Source: Megasphaera hominis
GTDB lineage: Bacteria; Bacillota; Negativicutes; Veillonellales; Megasphaeraceae
Direction: 5' to 3'
Assembly (NCBI RefSeq): GCF_014269395.1
Contig: NZ_JACOGK010000001.1
Span: 68,360-132,359 of the forward strand
DNA: 64,000 nucleotides
Every line of letters begins with the position of its first letter. Position 1 is the stretch's first letter. Position numbers and translations under genes: made by a program. This document shows positions 15,252-23,072 of the stretch, piece by piece. A model generated the notes under the pieces. It was not told the DNA's origin. It did no database searches and saw only the letters and a list, made by a program, of their open reading frames with translations.

Positions 15252-16484
15252 CTGCACTTTATCATAGGGAATTTTCTCATTTCCACGTACCACAAATACG
15301 CCATCACTTCCTGCCTGTTCGATGTACCGTTTCACAATGACATCGACAAATTTTTCGTCCAGCTCGATGCCGTAGCAGATACGGTCTGTCTGCTGGCAGG
15401 CCATGAGGGTGGAGCCGGATCCGAGGAACGGGTCGAGGACAATGCAGTGGCTCATGGATGAGTTCTGTATGGGATAGGCCATCAGAGCCACCGGCTTCAT
15501 GGTCGGGTGTTCCTTGCTGGCTTTCGGACGGTCATATTCCCAGATAGTCGTCTGCTTACGGTCAGAATACCACTGATGCTTCCCGTTCAGTTTCCATCCG
15601 AACAGGCATGGCTCGTGCTGCCACTGGTACGGGCTGCGGCCCAGGACCAGGGCGTTCTTCTTCCAGATGCAGCACCCGGACAGGTAAAACCCTGCATCTT
15701 TGAAAGCCTTGCGGAAGTTCAGCCCCTGTGTATCGGCATGGAATACATAGATGGAGGCATCCGATTCCATGTTCTGTTCCATGTTTACAAAAGCGCTGAA
15801 CAGGAACTGGTAGAACTTATCATCCGGCATATTGTCGTTCTTAATTTTCCCAGCCGTTTCTTCCACATTGACGTTGTACGGCGGGTCCGTCAGTACCAGG
15901 TTTGCCTTCTTTCCGTCCATCAGCCTTGCATAGGTTTCCGGCAGCGTAGCGTCCCCGCAGATAACGCGGTGGTCACCAAGGAGCCAGATATCGCCGCTTC
16001 TGGAAAGGGCCGGCTTCTCCAGCTCCCCATCCACATCAAAGTCATCTTCCCTGACTTTCTTATTGTGGACTTTGGAAAAGAGCTGCTCCACTTCCGGGGC
16101 CTCGAAACCCGTCAAATCCACATTGAAATCGACACTCTTCAAATCCACGATAAGGTCAGCCAGGAGCTGTTCGTTCCAGGCCCCGGTGATTTTATTGAGC
16201 GCGATGTTAAGAGCCTTGACCTTGTGTTCGTCCTCGATATGGACAACCACGCACTGGACCTCTTCATAGCCCAGGTCCTTCAGCACATTGAGCCGCTGGT
16301 GGCCGCCGATGACTGTCATGTCGTAGTTGACGATGATGGGTTCCACGTAGCCGAATTCTTTGATGGAGTTCTTGATTTTTTCGTATTCCTTGTCGCCGGG
16401 CTTAAGCTGCTTCCTGGGATTGTAGGCCGCAGGTTTCAGCTGCCCGATGGGCAGGGTTTTCCATTCCATATCAGATGTCTTCAT
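15246..16484 (-). CDS. DNA methyltransferase with N-terminal ParB-like domain
   Basis: A 412-residue fusion. Residues about 5-110 are a ParB/Srx-like nuclease domain ('PAAYNPRKQLKPGD', 'VIGGHQRLNVLKDLGY'). Residues about 165-405 are an N4/N6 amino-methyltransferase with catalytic 'DPPYN' at 200-204 and the SAM-binding 'DPFLGSGSTLMAC' near 355-367. DPPY before FxGxG is the beta-class order. It probably modifies phage DNA to resist host restriction. The start at 16484 overlaps the upstream HTH gene by 14 nt; a 10-codon longer frame lacks a ribosome site. No cognate restriction gene is nearby, so it is an orphan methylase. Confidence 0.92.
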   Translation of the reverse strand: MKTSDMEWKTLPIGQLKPAAYNPRKQLKPGDKEYEKIKNSIKEFGYVEPIIVNYDMTVIGGHQRLNVLKDLGYEEVQCVVVHIEDEHKVKALNIALNKITGAWNEQLLADLIVDLKSVDFNVDLTGFEAPEVEQLFSKVHNKKVREDDFDVDGELEKPALSRSGDIWLLGDHRVICGDATLPETYARLMDGKKANLVLTDPPYNVNVEETAGKIKNDNMPDDKFYQFLFSAFVNMEQNMESDASIYVFHADTQGLNFRKAFKDAGFYLSGCCIWKKNALVLGRSPYQWQHEPCLFGWKLNGKHQWYSDRKQTTIWEYDRPKASKEHPTMKPVALMAYPIQNSSMSHCIVLDPFLGSGSTLMACQQTDRICYGIELDEKFVDVIVKRYIEQAGSDGVFVVRGNEKIPYDKVQK

Positions 16485-16659
16485 GTACCGTTTCCTTTCC
16501 GAATGCCGCGGCAACGGCAGCGCCGTATCCGTTCAGGTGATGCCAGCGGCAGTAATTCCGTACGCTGTCCCGTGACAGCTTCGTTTCCCGGGCGATGGCC
16601 TTGTAGCCCATCCCCTTTTTTCGCATCGTTTCTATCTGTCGACGCTGATAGTCATCCAT
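16471..16659 (-). CDS. small helix-turn-helix protein (sigma region 4-like)
   Basis: A 62-residue protein. Residues about 5-45 form an HTH of the resolvase/sigma-70 region 4 type: 'RRQIETMRKKGMGYKAIARE' followed by 'TKLSRDSVRNYCRWHHL'. Small genes like this are commonly found just before ParB-methyltransferase genes in Firmicutes phages. It overlaps the methyltransferase start, so the pair is probably translated together. It might regulate the methylase unit or the late operon; the sequence does not say which. Confidence 0.75.
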   Translation of the reverse strand: MDDYQRRQIETMRKKGMGYKAIARETKLSRDSVRNYCRWHHLNGYGAAVAAAFGKETVHEDI

Positions 16660-16682
16660 AAAGCCGGTTCCTTTCTAACAAC

Positions 16683-16712
16683 AAAAAAACTCCAGGCGTT
16701 CATCGCTTGGAG
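16683..16712 (-). terminator. intrinsic terminator upstream of the HTH gene
   Basis: On the minus strand CTCCAAGCG-ATGAA-CGCCTGGAG is followed by TTTTTTTG. It would stop transcription arriving from the HNH side, so the HTH-methyltransferase unit needs its own promoter or antitermination. Confidence 0.8.
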
Positions 16713-16716
16713 CTGT

Positions 16717-16990
16717 CCAAAATTCCATTTAAAAATCTGCCGGTATCCCCCCTATGGAATTTCGCGTTTTTTCACGTTTGAGGGGGCGGCGGTCATGGAC
16801 GGAAGGGCTGCAGAGATTTGCATACCCCTCGGGCTTTCCTTTATCAAAACATTCATGTTATTATAAGATAAAATAATATACATTGAATATAAATTACTAT
16901 TTGAAGAGTGGCGCATTAAATATATTGTTTGTTATCTATGCTACTAGTATTTATTGCAAAATTTTGTCATATATAGGAGGCGAACTAAAA
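16717..16990. other. non-coding gap beside the HNH/packaging region; possible packaging (cos) site
   Basis: No gene is supported. It holds CCCCCC at 16748-16753 and GGGGG at 16783-16787 on either side of an AATTTCGCGTTTTTTCACG core, then 'GGCGGCGGTCATGGACGG', and it turns strongly AT-rich from about 16850. HNH nucleases of this phage type work at cos sites that lie near them, so a cos site is conceivable. The AT-rich part serves as promoter region for the rightward gene at 16991, with several TATA-like boxes but no single clear one. Confidence 0.3.
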
Positions 16991-17353
16991 ATGAAAAAGA
17001 TTTTTTTATCATTGATATTTATCTTCTGTTTAGCATCACCGTGCTTTGCTTCAAACTGGCTTTATTTAGGTAAAACATCAGATAATTCCCAATATTATAT
17101 TGATAAGGATAGTATAAAAACTCTATCCGATTTCGGGGTTTTATGGTCAAAAGTCTTACATGCTAATGGAAACTATGATGTTAACTATTTGTTATTAAAC
17201 CGAAATCATAAAACTTTTGCAATTCGAATCTATTCAATTTATGACAAAAACGGTAAATTGATAAAAACTAGAAATGTTACTAATTATCCTTGGATTCCTA
17301 TTCCCAAAAATTCGATGATTGAAAGTGTATATAAATTTATTTGGTGGCATTAA
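16991..17353 (+). CDS. small secreted protein, moron (adhesin-E-like)
   Basis: A 120-residue protein from ATG 16991 with AGGAGG 10 nt upstream (MKKIFLSLIFIFCLASPCFA). The first 20 residues are a signal peptide with cleavage after CFA. The mature sequence 'WLYLGKTSDNSQYYIDKDSI' and 'FGVLWSKVLHANGNYDVNYL' is the layout of small surface-adhesin-E-like exported proteins, which are common in Veillonellaceae genomes. It is far more AT-rich than its neighbours, runs against the late operon, and its stop overlaps the HNH gene stop by 4 bp. These features suggest later acquisition and expression in the lysogen. Confidence 0.75.
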   Translation: MKKIFLSLIFIFCLASPCFASNWLYLGKTSDNSQYYIDKDSIKTLSDFGVLWSKVLHANGNYDVNYLLLNRNHKTFAIRIYSIYDKNGKLIKTRNVTNYPWIPIPKNSMIESVYKFIWWH

Positions 17354-17709
17354 TATTTGTATTTCCAATATCTATCTTCGGTCATCGTCTTGTGGTCATG
17401 GCAACTCTTGCACAAAGGCTGCCAGTTCTTCTCATCCCAGAACAAATCCGGGTCGCCGCGATGTGGCTGGATATGATCCACGACGGTTGCCGGGACGAGC
17501 CGTCCTTTCTCTTTGCATCGGACACACCAGGGGTGACGCTTCAGGAAGAACTTCCTGGCTTTCTGCCACTCTCTCCCGTAGCCACGCAGCATCGCGCTCT
17601 TCCGTTCGCCCCGGCACTGCCGTTCATGTTCATCACAATACTTCCTTCCATATGGCACCAGTCTCGGGCATCCCGGATACTTGCACGGTGTCTGTGGTCT
17701 TCTTGGCAT
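17350..17709 (-). CDS. HNH endonuclease (terminase-associated)
   Basis: A 119-residue HNH nuclease from ATG 17709 (MPRRPQTPCKYPGC), with GGAAGG 7 nt upstream. It has zinc-binding pairs CKYPGC/CDEH near the start and CVRC...CKSC around the active site 'VVDHIQPHRGDPDLFWDEKNW' type core ending HDHK. HK97-type phages carry such an HNH gene next to terS, where it stimulates cos cleavage by terminase. Here about 6 kb of other genes lie between it and terS, a rearranged or expanded version of that module. Confidence 0.9.
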   Translation of the reverse strand: MPRRPQTPCKYPGCPRLVPYGRKYCDEHERQCRGERKSAMLRGYGREWQKARKFFLKRHPWCVRCKEKGRLVPATVVDHIQPHRGDPDLFWDEKNWQPLCKSCHDHKTMTEDRYWKYKY

Positions 17710-17733
17710 AGGATATCCTTCCTTCCTCTGCAC

Positions 17734-17993
17734 AAACCTGTTATACTAAAATCAGAAGAACGGTCTGACTTGCTAGTGAAAGGAGTACTCCCACGGCAAA
17801 TCCCGCGTTTTTCAGGCAAAGGATATGTTGACGGCGGGAGTGCCGAGGGCTGCTGCAGAAGATTCTGGTTCCTGAGATACCAGCATAGCCTTTGCCGCCA
17901 AGAGAGAACCTGTCTATGGCCAGAATGCCGCCGCTGTTTTCAGCAGCTTGCGCTGGAGTTACTGATAGGTTCTTTCTTTTATTTTCCTGCATC
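17734..17993. other. 260-bp gap without a supported gene
   Basis: A minus-strand frame of about 83 codons crosses this stretch but has no ribosome site, begins inside a terminator and has no recognisable composition. The sequence has local inverted elements (for example CTGCTGAAAACAGC...GCTGCTGCAG) but no assignable RNA. I see nothing further in it. Confidence 0.4.
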
Positions 17994-18027
17994 AAAAAAG
18001 GACCGATGGCGTTCAAGCCTCGGTCCT
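17994..18027. terminator. terminator after the sigma-like regulator gene
   Basis: On the minus strand GGACCGAGGC-TTGAAC-GCCATCGGTCC is followed by TTTTTTG. The A tract on the other side (AAAAAAAG) makes it potentially bidirectional. It closes the leftward replication operon. Confidence 0.8.
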
Positions 18028-18097
18028 TCATTCTTTTTTTGCTGATTATAGTATATCTTACAGAAGCCAGTGACATCAAGTGCTGCTTTAGTGACAT

Positions 18098-18547
18098 TCA
18101 GTGACATTCGCCAGAAATTTCAATGCGTTTCAGAGCCTCGTCATGCAGGCGGTACACCTGGCGAATGTGGAGCCCGATAGCATCGGCGATGGACGCCCAG
18201 TCCTTGAAGGCCAGATAGCGGAGTTCCAGGACAACCCGTTCCCGGTCGTCCGGCACCCGGCTGATAGCCTTCATAATGTCTGCCTTGAGTTCCACCAGAC
18301 GGTCGATGTCCTCATCCACTTCCTGTTCCATGTCCATCATGCGTGTGATGGTTTCTTCCAGCCGGTGCGGGTTCGGCGTCCCGCTCGGCGGCACCGGGCT
18401 GAGTGTCGATGACGCCTTGATAGCCAGCTGCCGCAAGGCGGATACCTGCTCCAGCTTGCTGTCTATCTGGATATTGATATTTCGTGCCTGTTCCAGATAC
18501 GCTTTTGCTTCCATACGCTTCTCTTCTCCTTCTGTTTCCCGCTTCAT
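18098..18547 (-). CDS. phage sigma-like transcriptional regulator (DUF1492/ArpU-RinA type)
   Basis: A 149-residue protein with a coiled N-terminal half and a C-terminal sigma-70 region 4-like HTH: 'RVPDDRERVVLELRYL' then 'KDWASIADAIGLHIRQVYRL' near residues 100-140. This is the pattern of DUF1492 proteins, related to ArpU/RinA late-gene activators of Gram-positive phages. It is the last gene of the replication operon and starts in the stop of the helicase gene (ATGA), with GGGGG upstream. It is the best candidate in the window for turning on late or accessory promoters. Confidence 0.8.
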   Translation of the reverse strand: MKRETEGEEKRMEAKAYLEQARNINIQIDSKLEQVSALRQLAIKASSTLSPVPPSGTPNPHRLEETITRMMDMEQEVDEDIDRLVELKADIMKAISRVPDDRERVVLELRYLAFKDWASIADAIGLHIRQVYRLHDEALKRIEISGECH

Positions 18548-19914
18548 AGTATACCCCCGTTTCCTGGTTCCGTCATCCCCAGGTCAGCTTTCACCGCGTC
18601 AATCAGTGCGGCCTGGGTTCCGTCTTTGTGTTCCAATACTTTCAGGATACGCTCATCAATCGTGTCCTTGGCTACGATGTGCTGTATGATGACCGTCTTG
18701 TCCGCCTGCCCCTGCCGCCAGAGCCGGGCATTGGTCTGCTGGTATAGTTCCAGGCTCCAGGTCAGGCCGAACCAGATCAGGATGGAACCGCCCTGCTGAA
18801 GATTCAGCCCATGTCCGGCAGAGGCCGGATGGATGAGAGCCACGGGAATCTTTCCTGCATTCCAGTCGGCGAAGTCCTGCGGCTCCTTCAGTTCCCGGGC
18901 TTCCATCCGCTGCTGGATGCGTTCCTTATCGTGCTTGAACCAGTACACCACCAGGACTGGCTGCCCGTTAGCGCTTTCCACCAGATCTTCCAGGGCATCC
19001 AGCTTCCGGTCATGGATATTCACGACATTCTTGTCATCTGTGTAAATGGCGCCATTCGCCATCTGCGAAAGTTTCATAGTAAGCGACGCGGCATTGGCGA
19101 CTGTGACTTCGCCGCCTGGAAGCTCCAATACCAGGGACTGCTTCAGTTCGTCGTAACGTTTCTTTTCCATTTCGTTCAGCTTGACCTCTTTCGCTACGCT
19201 CACCAGCTCCGGCATCTTCAGATAATCGTTCGCTTTCATGGACACGGTGATATCTGAAATCTGATGATAAATGACTTCTTCCGCTCCCAGCAGAGGTTTG
19301 TAGGAAAATACCACCATGCCGTTGCGCTTGTCTGGTTTGAAATACAGGTTCCGGTACTGGCTGATATACTGCCCGAGCCTTTTCCCCATGTCCAGCAGCC
19401 GGAACTCGGCCCAGAGATCCATCAGCCCGTTGCCGCTGGGCGTACCTGTAAGGCCGACGATGCGCTTCACTTTAGGGCGCATAGCTTTCATGGCCTTGAA
19501 CCGTTTGGACTGGGCGTTTTTGAAACTCGACAGCTCGTCCAGGACGACCATATCGAAATCCAGGCGGCTGTTCTGATACAGCCAGGCCAGGTTCTCCCGG
19601 TTCACGATATAGATATCCGCTTCCTGCTGCAAGGCCCGCCGCCGTTCTGCCACGGTTCCCACAACCACACTGCAGGTAAGTTCTTTCAGATGGTCCCATT
19701 TTCGGATTTCTTCCGGCCAGGTATCTCTCGCCACCCGAAGTGGCGCCACGACCAGTACATGTTTGATTTCGAAGGAATCATACATCAAATCGCGGATGGC
19801 TGTCAGCGTCGTTACCGTCTTGCCAAGGCCCATGTCCAGGAACAGGGCCGTAACTGGATGGGACTTGATGTATTCAATGGCGTATTTCTGATAATCATGC
19901 GGCAGAAACTTCAT
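18544..19914 (-). CDS. SNF2-family DEAD/DEAH-like helicase
   Basis: A 456-residue superfamily 2 ATPase. Motif I is 'LDMGLGKTVT' at 26-35, motif II is DELS at 126-129 (a variant of DEAH), and motif III-like 'GLTGTPSGNG' is near 153-162. The C-terminal RecA lobe has 'IHPASAGHGLNLQQGG' and 'QQTNARLWRQGQ' near 355-400, the motif V and VI regions. Phage proteins of this kind lie between a VRR-NUC nuclease and the sigma-like regulator and probably remodel replication or recombination intermediates. It overlaps both neighbours by 4 nt. Confidence 0.93.
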   Translation of the reverse strand: MKFLPHDYQKYAIEYIKSHPVTALFLDMGLGKTVTTLTAIRDLMYDSFEIKHVLVVAPLRVARDTWPEEIRKWDHLKELTCSVVVGTVAERRRALQQEADIYIVNRENLAWLYQNSRLDFDMVVLDELSSFKNAQSKRFKAMKAMRPKVKRIVGLTGTPSGNGLMDLWAEFRLLDMGKRLGQYISQYRNLYFKPDKRNGMVVFSYKPLLGAEEVIYHQISDITVSMKANDYLKMPELVSVAKEVKLNEMEKKRYDELKQSLVLELPGGEVTVANAASLTMKLSQMANGAIYTDDKNVVNIHDRKLDALEDLVESANGQPVLVVYWFKHDKERIQQRMEARELKEPQDFADWNAGKIPVALIHPASAGHGLNLQQGGSILIWFGLTWSLELYQQTNARLWRQGQADKTVIIQHIVAKDTIDERILKVLEHKDGTQAALIDAVKADLGMTEPGNGGIL

Positions 19915-20219
19915 CTGGCACCGCCTCCTTTCCTTTCCTTCATGTGTGCCAATCCATCCAGCATCCCAGGAATATTCTCTGGATTGTCCAGGACGAAAAC
20001 CGGGAACCCCATTTTACGAAGCATGGCATGGCGGCTATTTTGCAGAGGCCTTGGCTTCCGCCCCGGTGCTTTCACTTCTACAAAAGCCATTATTCCATCC
20101 GGCAAAAGTACTAACCGGTCAGGCATGCCGCTGTATGACGGCGAAATAAACTTCAATGCCATGCCCCCACGTTTCCTGGTTTCCATCACTAATTTGATTT
20201 CTGTTGTGCGTTCCCGCAT
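19911..20219 (-). CDS. VRR-NUC domain nuclease
   Basis: A 102-residue stand-alone VRR-NUC (PD-(D/E)xK superfamily) nuclease. The signature is complete: 'YSGMPDRLVLLPDGIMAFVE' gives the PD and the E-x-K of 'VEVKAPG', followed by 'PRPLQNSRHAMLRKMG'. Such proteins are thought to resolve branched DNA with the SNF2 helicase next to them. The neighbouring 16-bp inverted repeat lies just upstream of the start. Confidence 0.92.
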   Translation of the reverse strand: MRERTTEIKLVMETRKRGGMALKFISPSYSGMPDRLVLLPDGIMAFVEVKAPGRKPRPLQNSRHAMLRKMGFPVFVLDNPENIPGMLDGLAHMKERKGGGAR

Positions 20220-20233
20220 GAATTTCTCCTTTC

Positions 20234-20338
20234 TGTGACGGACGGTGACGCCCCAAACCTAAACTTTTCTATATGTGTTTTTTCTCTAAAAAACAGCCTT
20301 AAAAGGGGTTTTATATTTGGGTGTCACCGTCCGTCACA
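20234..20338. repeat. perfect 16-bp inverted repeat, candidate phage replication origin or regulatory hairpin
   Basis: TGTGACGGACGGTGAC (20234-20249) and its exact complement (20323-20338) flank 73 nt of AT-rich sequence, and the adjacent CCCCAAA/TTTGGG extends the pairing. Each arm also contains a direct repeat, GTGAC-GGACG-GTGAC. The element fills the gap between the primase-helicase stop and the VRR-NUC start, the only sizeable gap in this operon. No T tract follows, so it is not a standard terminator. Confidence 0.75.
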
Positions 20339-20342
20339 CCAC

Positions 20343-22586
20343 TCATTCCAAAAAGTCCGAAATCTTAAGCCTGATGCCGATTATGAACCGTCCGTCCCGC
20401 TTTTTCACCCGTTCAAATCCTCTCTGCTCCAAAGTTCTGGTAAACTCTGTGGAATTACGGACAAAGTCGCCCGTCCGAATACAGAAACTCCGGTAAGATT
20501 CATATAATTTCCCAGATTGTTCGTGCGCGCCAGGATCTATCTCGCAACATTCTTCCAGGAAATGCGTCATCCAGTCATTATCTGCCCTGTATTTTTGAAT
20601 GGCCTCCTTCACGCACATCAGTTGATGGAAATGGAACTGGCAGTCGATGGCCTTCTTGGCCCCTTCCATCACCCACTTCAACACGTAGGGTGCCGCATGG
20701 TCTAAGAGGTATTTTGAATAATTCTTGATATCCATCTTCCGCGTAATGGTTGCCGTAAAAGGAATGACGATAAGCCGTCTCCAGATGCCGGTGTCCATGG
20801 CACCGACGCGTGGCAAATGATTCGTATACAAGACGAGCGTATGGGAAGGCATAAAACTGGACGGGTCTTTATACTTCTTTTCTGCTGAAATTCGGTCTGT
20901 GGAGCAAAGCTGTTTTACCACTGAAGTTGAAAGGCGCATGCCTTCTTCCAATTCTGCGGCAATAAGGAGTCTCTTCCCCTTAGCTTCAGCCAGTTCAGGC
21001 TTTACGTTCCGCTTGCAGTTGGCCGTTAAAGCATCCGCAGAAATAGTACCGCTATAGCTCCCCAAAACACTGGCAATCGTATTCCAGAACGTAGATTTTC
21101 CGTTGGAACCTTCCCCATATGAAATAATCAAGGCTTCCAGCTCCACCTGTCCGATAACCGCCAAGCCCGCAATTCGTTGCACGTAATCAATCAATTCTAC
21201 GTTTCCCTGGAATGTCCGCCCGACTGAATCCAACCAGAGTGCTTTTCCATCATCACCTGGAGAAACCGATGTAATCTTGGTAATGAAATCCATACTGTTA
21301 TGTAACTGCCGCGATGATGCCCCTTGCTTCAAGTCATAGGTACCGTCTGGGCAATTCAGCAAGAACGGGTTCTGATCCAGATCATCATAGCTGATTTCAA
21401 GCATAGGCTTTGCCGCCTGGAGCGCTGAAACCACATATTTCATATCTCGCCGTTTCATAACAAATTTCTTATAAGCGAGGGCAGACAGATAGGCATGATA
21501 GGCCTCGACCTGTTTTTCGCTTATCTGTTTTTCAAGTGACTTTCCTCCGCTGCGGATTTCTTCTTCTGATATTCCACTTTCTTTAAGCGTGTTTATGGTA
21601 TTAACTAAGGTATCCAGAGCGTCCGCCAATTGCAGGTCAAGAAATTCTTCCATTGCACCCACAGCCCGCTGCTTCGATTCCACCCAGTGCGTTCCGTCAT
21701 AGCGCAAATAGTCCGTGGCAGCAGTATATTTCAGCTCACTGCCATACTCCCGTACCAACATCTTCGCCTGCCCGATATCCGAATAGTCTCCTGGCTTCAG
21801 TGACTTTCCCGTGCCAAAATCATTGTTGTACTGTTCAGGGCTGATATAGCCTTCCTGCTTAGCCACCTTTTCCCCGAACCGGACGGCGCTTTGCCAGATT
21901 TTATTGAGTTCGGCATCTTCCAAAGGCGGATCACATTTTTCGGCTTCCTCAAGGAATATGGAATATGCCCGTTCTGTTGCCCCATACCGTTTGATGACAC
22001 GCCCTGCAAACCGACTCATTGTATTGTTGCGCTGCCCCTGTGGGATAGAATCATTGCTCTTCGTGTCGCAAAATAAATCAGCAATGGTTCTAGCCCCATC
22101 CTGCCAAAGGACTGATTCTGCCTGGCTTCCGTAAAGGAACCTGGCAGAATCTAGTGCAGCTCCATCAAAAAACGGAAACTGCTTTTGTACGGCTCGTTTG
22201 AGTGCTGTATAAGCATCTCCGTCTGTCATTTTGGGAATCATGAAATACGCATGAAAACGTGGCCTAGCACTTTTTCCATCTTTCTCCTTCATGTTATTGC
22301 GAGATGGGACAATAGCCACAGCCACATCGGGTAACAGGGTAATAAGTTTTTTTCCGGTCACCCATTCGGTAGGATTGTCCGTATCTCCATTGTCACAATC
22401 CATGACCGCCACATCAGATACCAGAAAGTTATCCCGGTTCCGGTAGTTGTCCTTATACACCGCACATACGTGGTCAAAGGCGGCTGCAGTTTTTAATTCC
22501 TCGCCGTTCGAAATAACTGCCTTGTTTGGATATACAGCATTGTGTTCGTTGCCAGTGCAGTCAGCAGTGTAAATCGTAAAAATCAT
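20343..22586 (-). CDS. phage primase-helicase (D5/P4 type)
   Basis: A 747-residue protein combining DNA primase and replicative helicase. The N-terminal AEP-like primase region has the metal-binding 'VAVMDCDNGDTDNP' at 59-72 and 'RPRFHAYFMIP' at 108-118. A D5-type linker follows, and then a superfamily 3 helicase with Walker A 'GEGSNGKST' at 491-499 and 'LYTNHLPRVGAMDTGIWRRL' near 620-640. It would open the origin and prime phage DNA synthesis with the family A polymerase encoded upstream. It overlaps the preceding gene by 4 nt. Length and domain order are normal for the family. Confidence 0.93.
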   Translation of the reverse strand: MIFTIYTADCTGNEHNAVYPNKAVISNGEELKTAAAFDHVCAVYKDNYRNRDNFLVSDVAVMDCDNGDTDNPTEWVTGKKLITLLPDVAVAIVPSRNNMKEKDGKSARPRFHAYFMIPKMTDGDAYTALKRAVQKQFPFFDGAALDSARFLYGSQAESVLWQDGARTIADLFCDTKSNDSIPQGQRNNTMSRFAGRVIKRYGATERAYSIFLEEAEKCDPPLEDAELNKIWQSAVRFGEKVAKQEGYISPEQYNNDFGTGKSLKPGDYSDIGQAKMLVREYGSELKYTAATDYLRYDGTHWVESKQRAVGAMEEFLDLQLADALDTLVNTINTLKESGISEEEIRSGGKSLEKQISEKQVEAYHAYLSALAYKKFVMKRRDMKYVVSALQAAKPMLEISYDDLDQNPFLLNCPDGTYDLKQGASSRQLHNSMDFITKITSVSPGDDGKALWLDSVGRTFQGNVELIDYVQRIAGLAVIGQVELEALIISYGEGSNGKSTFWNTIASVLGSYSGTISADALTANCKRNVKPELAEAKGKRLLIAAELEEGMRLSTSVVKQLCSTDRISAEKKYKDPSSFMPSHTLVLYTNHLPRVGAMDTGIWRRLIVIPFTATITRKMDIKNYSKYLLDHAAPYVLKWVMEGAKKAIDCQFHFHQLMCVKEAIQKYRADNDWMTHFLEECCEIDPGAHEQSGKLYESYRSFCIRTGDFVRNSTEFTRTLEQRGFERVKKRDGRFIIGIRLKISDFLE

Positions 22587-23002
22587 CTTTCTACCTCCTC
22601 GAGGTCATTAGTAAAAAATCTCAGCCTGTAATTTTTCCACCGGGCTCTCCTGATTTCCGCATCCATGCCAGGAGAAATGATATCGCCGAACACCCACACT
22701 TCCCGGCATAGGCTCATCAGCACATTGCCAAAATGCATACCCATCTCTCTTTCAATCGGGTTATGGTCATCCAGGAATTGCGTAAATAACAGATGCGGTG
22801 CGATGGGGATACGGCCCTGTTCGAAAGCAAATCTGGAATATCGGCGAGCATTTTCAGTGTTTTTCAAGGTATCTCCTGAATAAGGAGAACACACATAAAC
22901 CAGAGGTCGATATGCTTTCATTGCCTTTTTCTCTGCTTCAATAGTGGACAATGCTTGCTGTGGCGTAGGATCTAAGTAGTGCTCATCATTGAATTTATTC
23001 AT
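22583..23002 (-). CDS. DUF4406-like / nucleoside deoxyribosyltransferase-fold protein
   Basis: A 139-residue protein with 'YVCSPYSGDTLKNTENARRY' near 32-51, 'GRIPIAPHLLFTQFLDD' near 60-76 and 'EVWVFGDIISPGMDAEI' near 97-113. This is the DUF4406 pattern, related to nucleoside 2-deoxyribosyltransferases. Such phage proteins may handle nucleotides, but no activity has been fixed for the group as far as I know. It starts at an ATG after GGAAGGGG, lies downstream of repeat copy A, and its stop overlaps the primase start. Confidence 0.8.
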   Translation of the reverse strand: MNKFNDEHYLDPTPQQALSTIEAEKKAMKAYRPLVYVCSPYSGDTLKNTENARRYSRFAFEQGRIPIAPHLLFTQFLDDHNPIEREMGMHFGNVLMSLCREVWVFGDIISPGMDAEIRRARWKNYRLRFFTNDLEEVER

Positions 23003-23028
23003 CTCAAATTCCCCTTCCTAAAAGCTCT

Positions 23029-23066
23029 TTCTACTTTCCTATGGAGAAGGAAATCCATTTTGAGCA
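23029..23066 (-). repeat. early-region regulatory repeat, copy A
   Basis: On the minus strand TTTGCTCAAAATGG...TTCTCCATAGGAAAGTAG. It shares the pattern TTTGCTCAA-N16-CTCCAwwrGAAAGTAG with three copies near 27.6 kb. It lies in the only gap upstream of the DUF4406 and primase genes, so it may let these be transcribed separately. Confidence 0.65.
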
Positions 23067-23072
23067 AAAATA

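Noticed and set aside
17741-18097. Minus-strand frame of 118 codons between the sigma-like and HNH genes
   Set aside because: It begins upstream of and runs through an intrinsic terminator, has no ribosome site and no protein-like composition.
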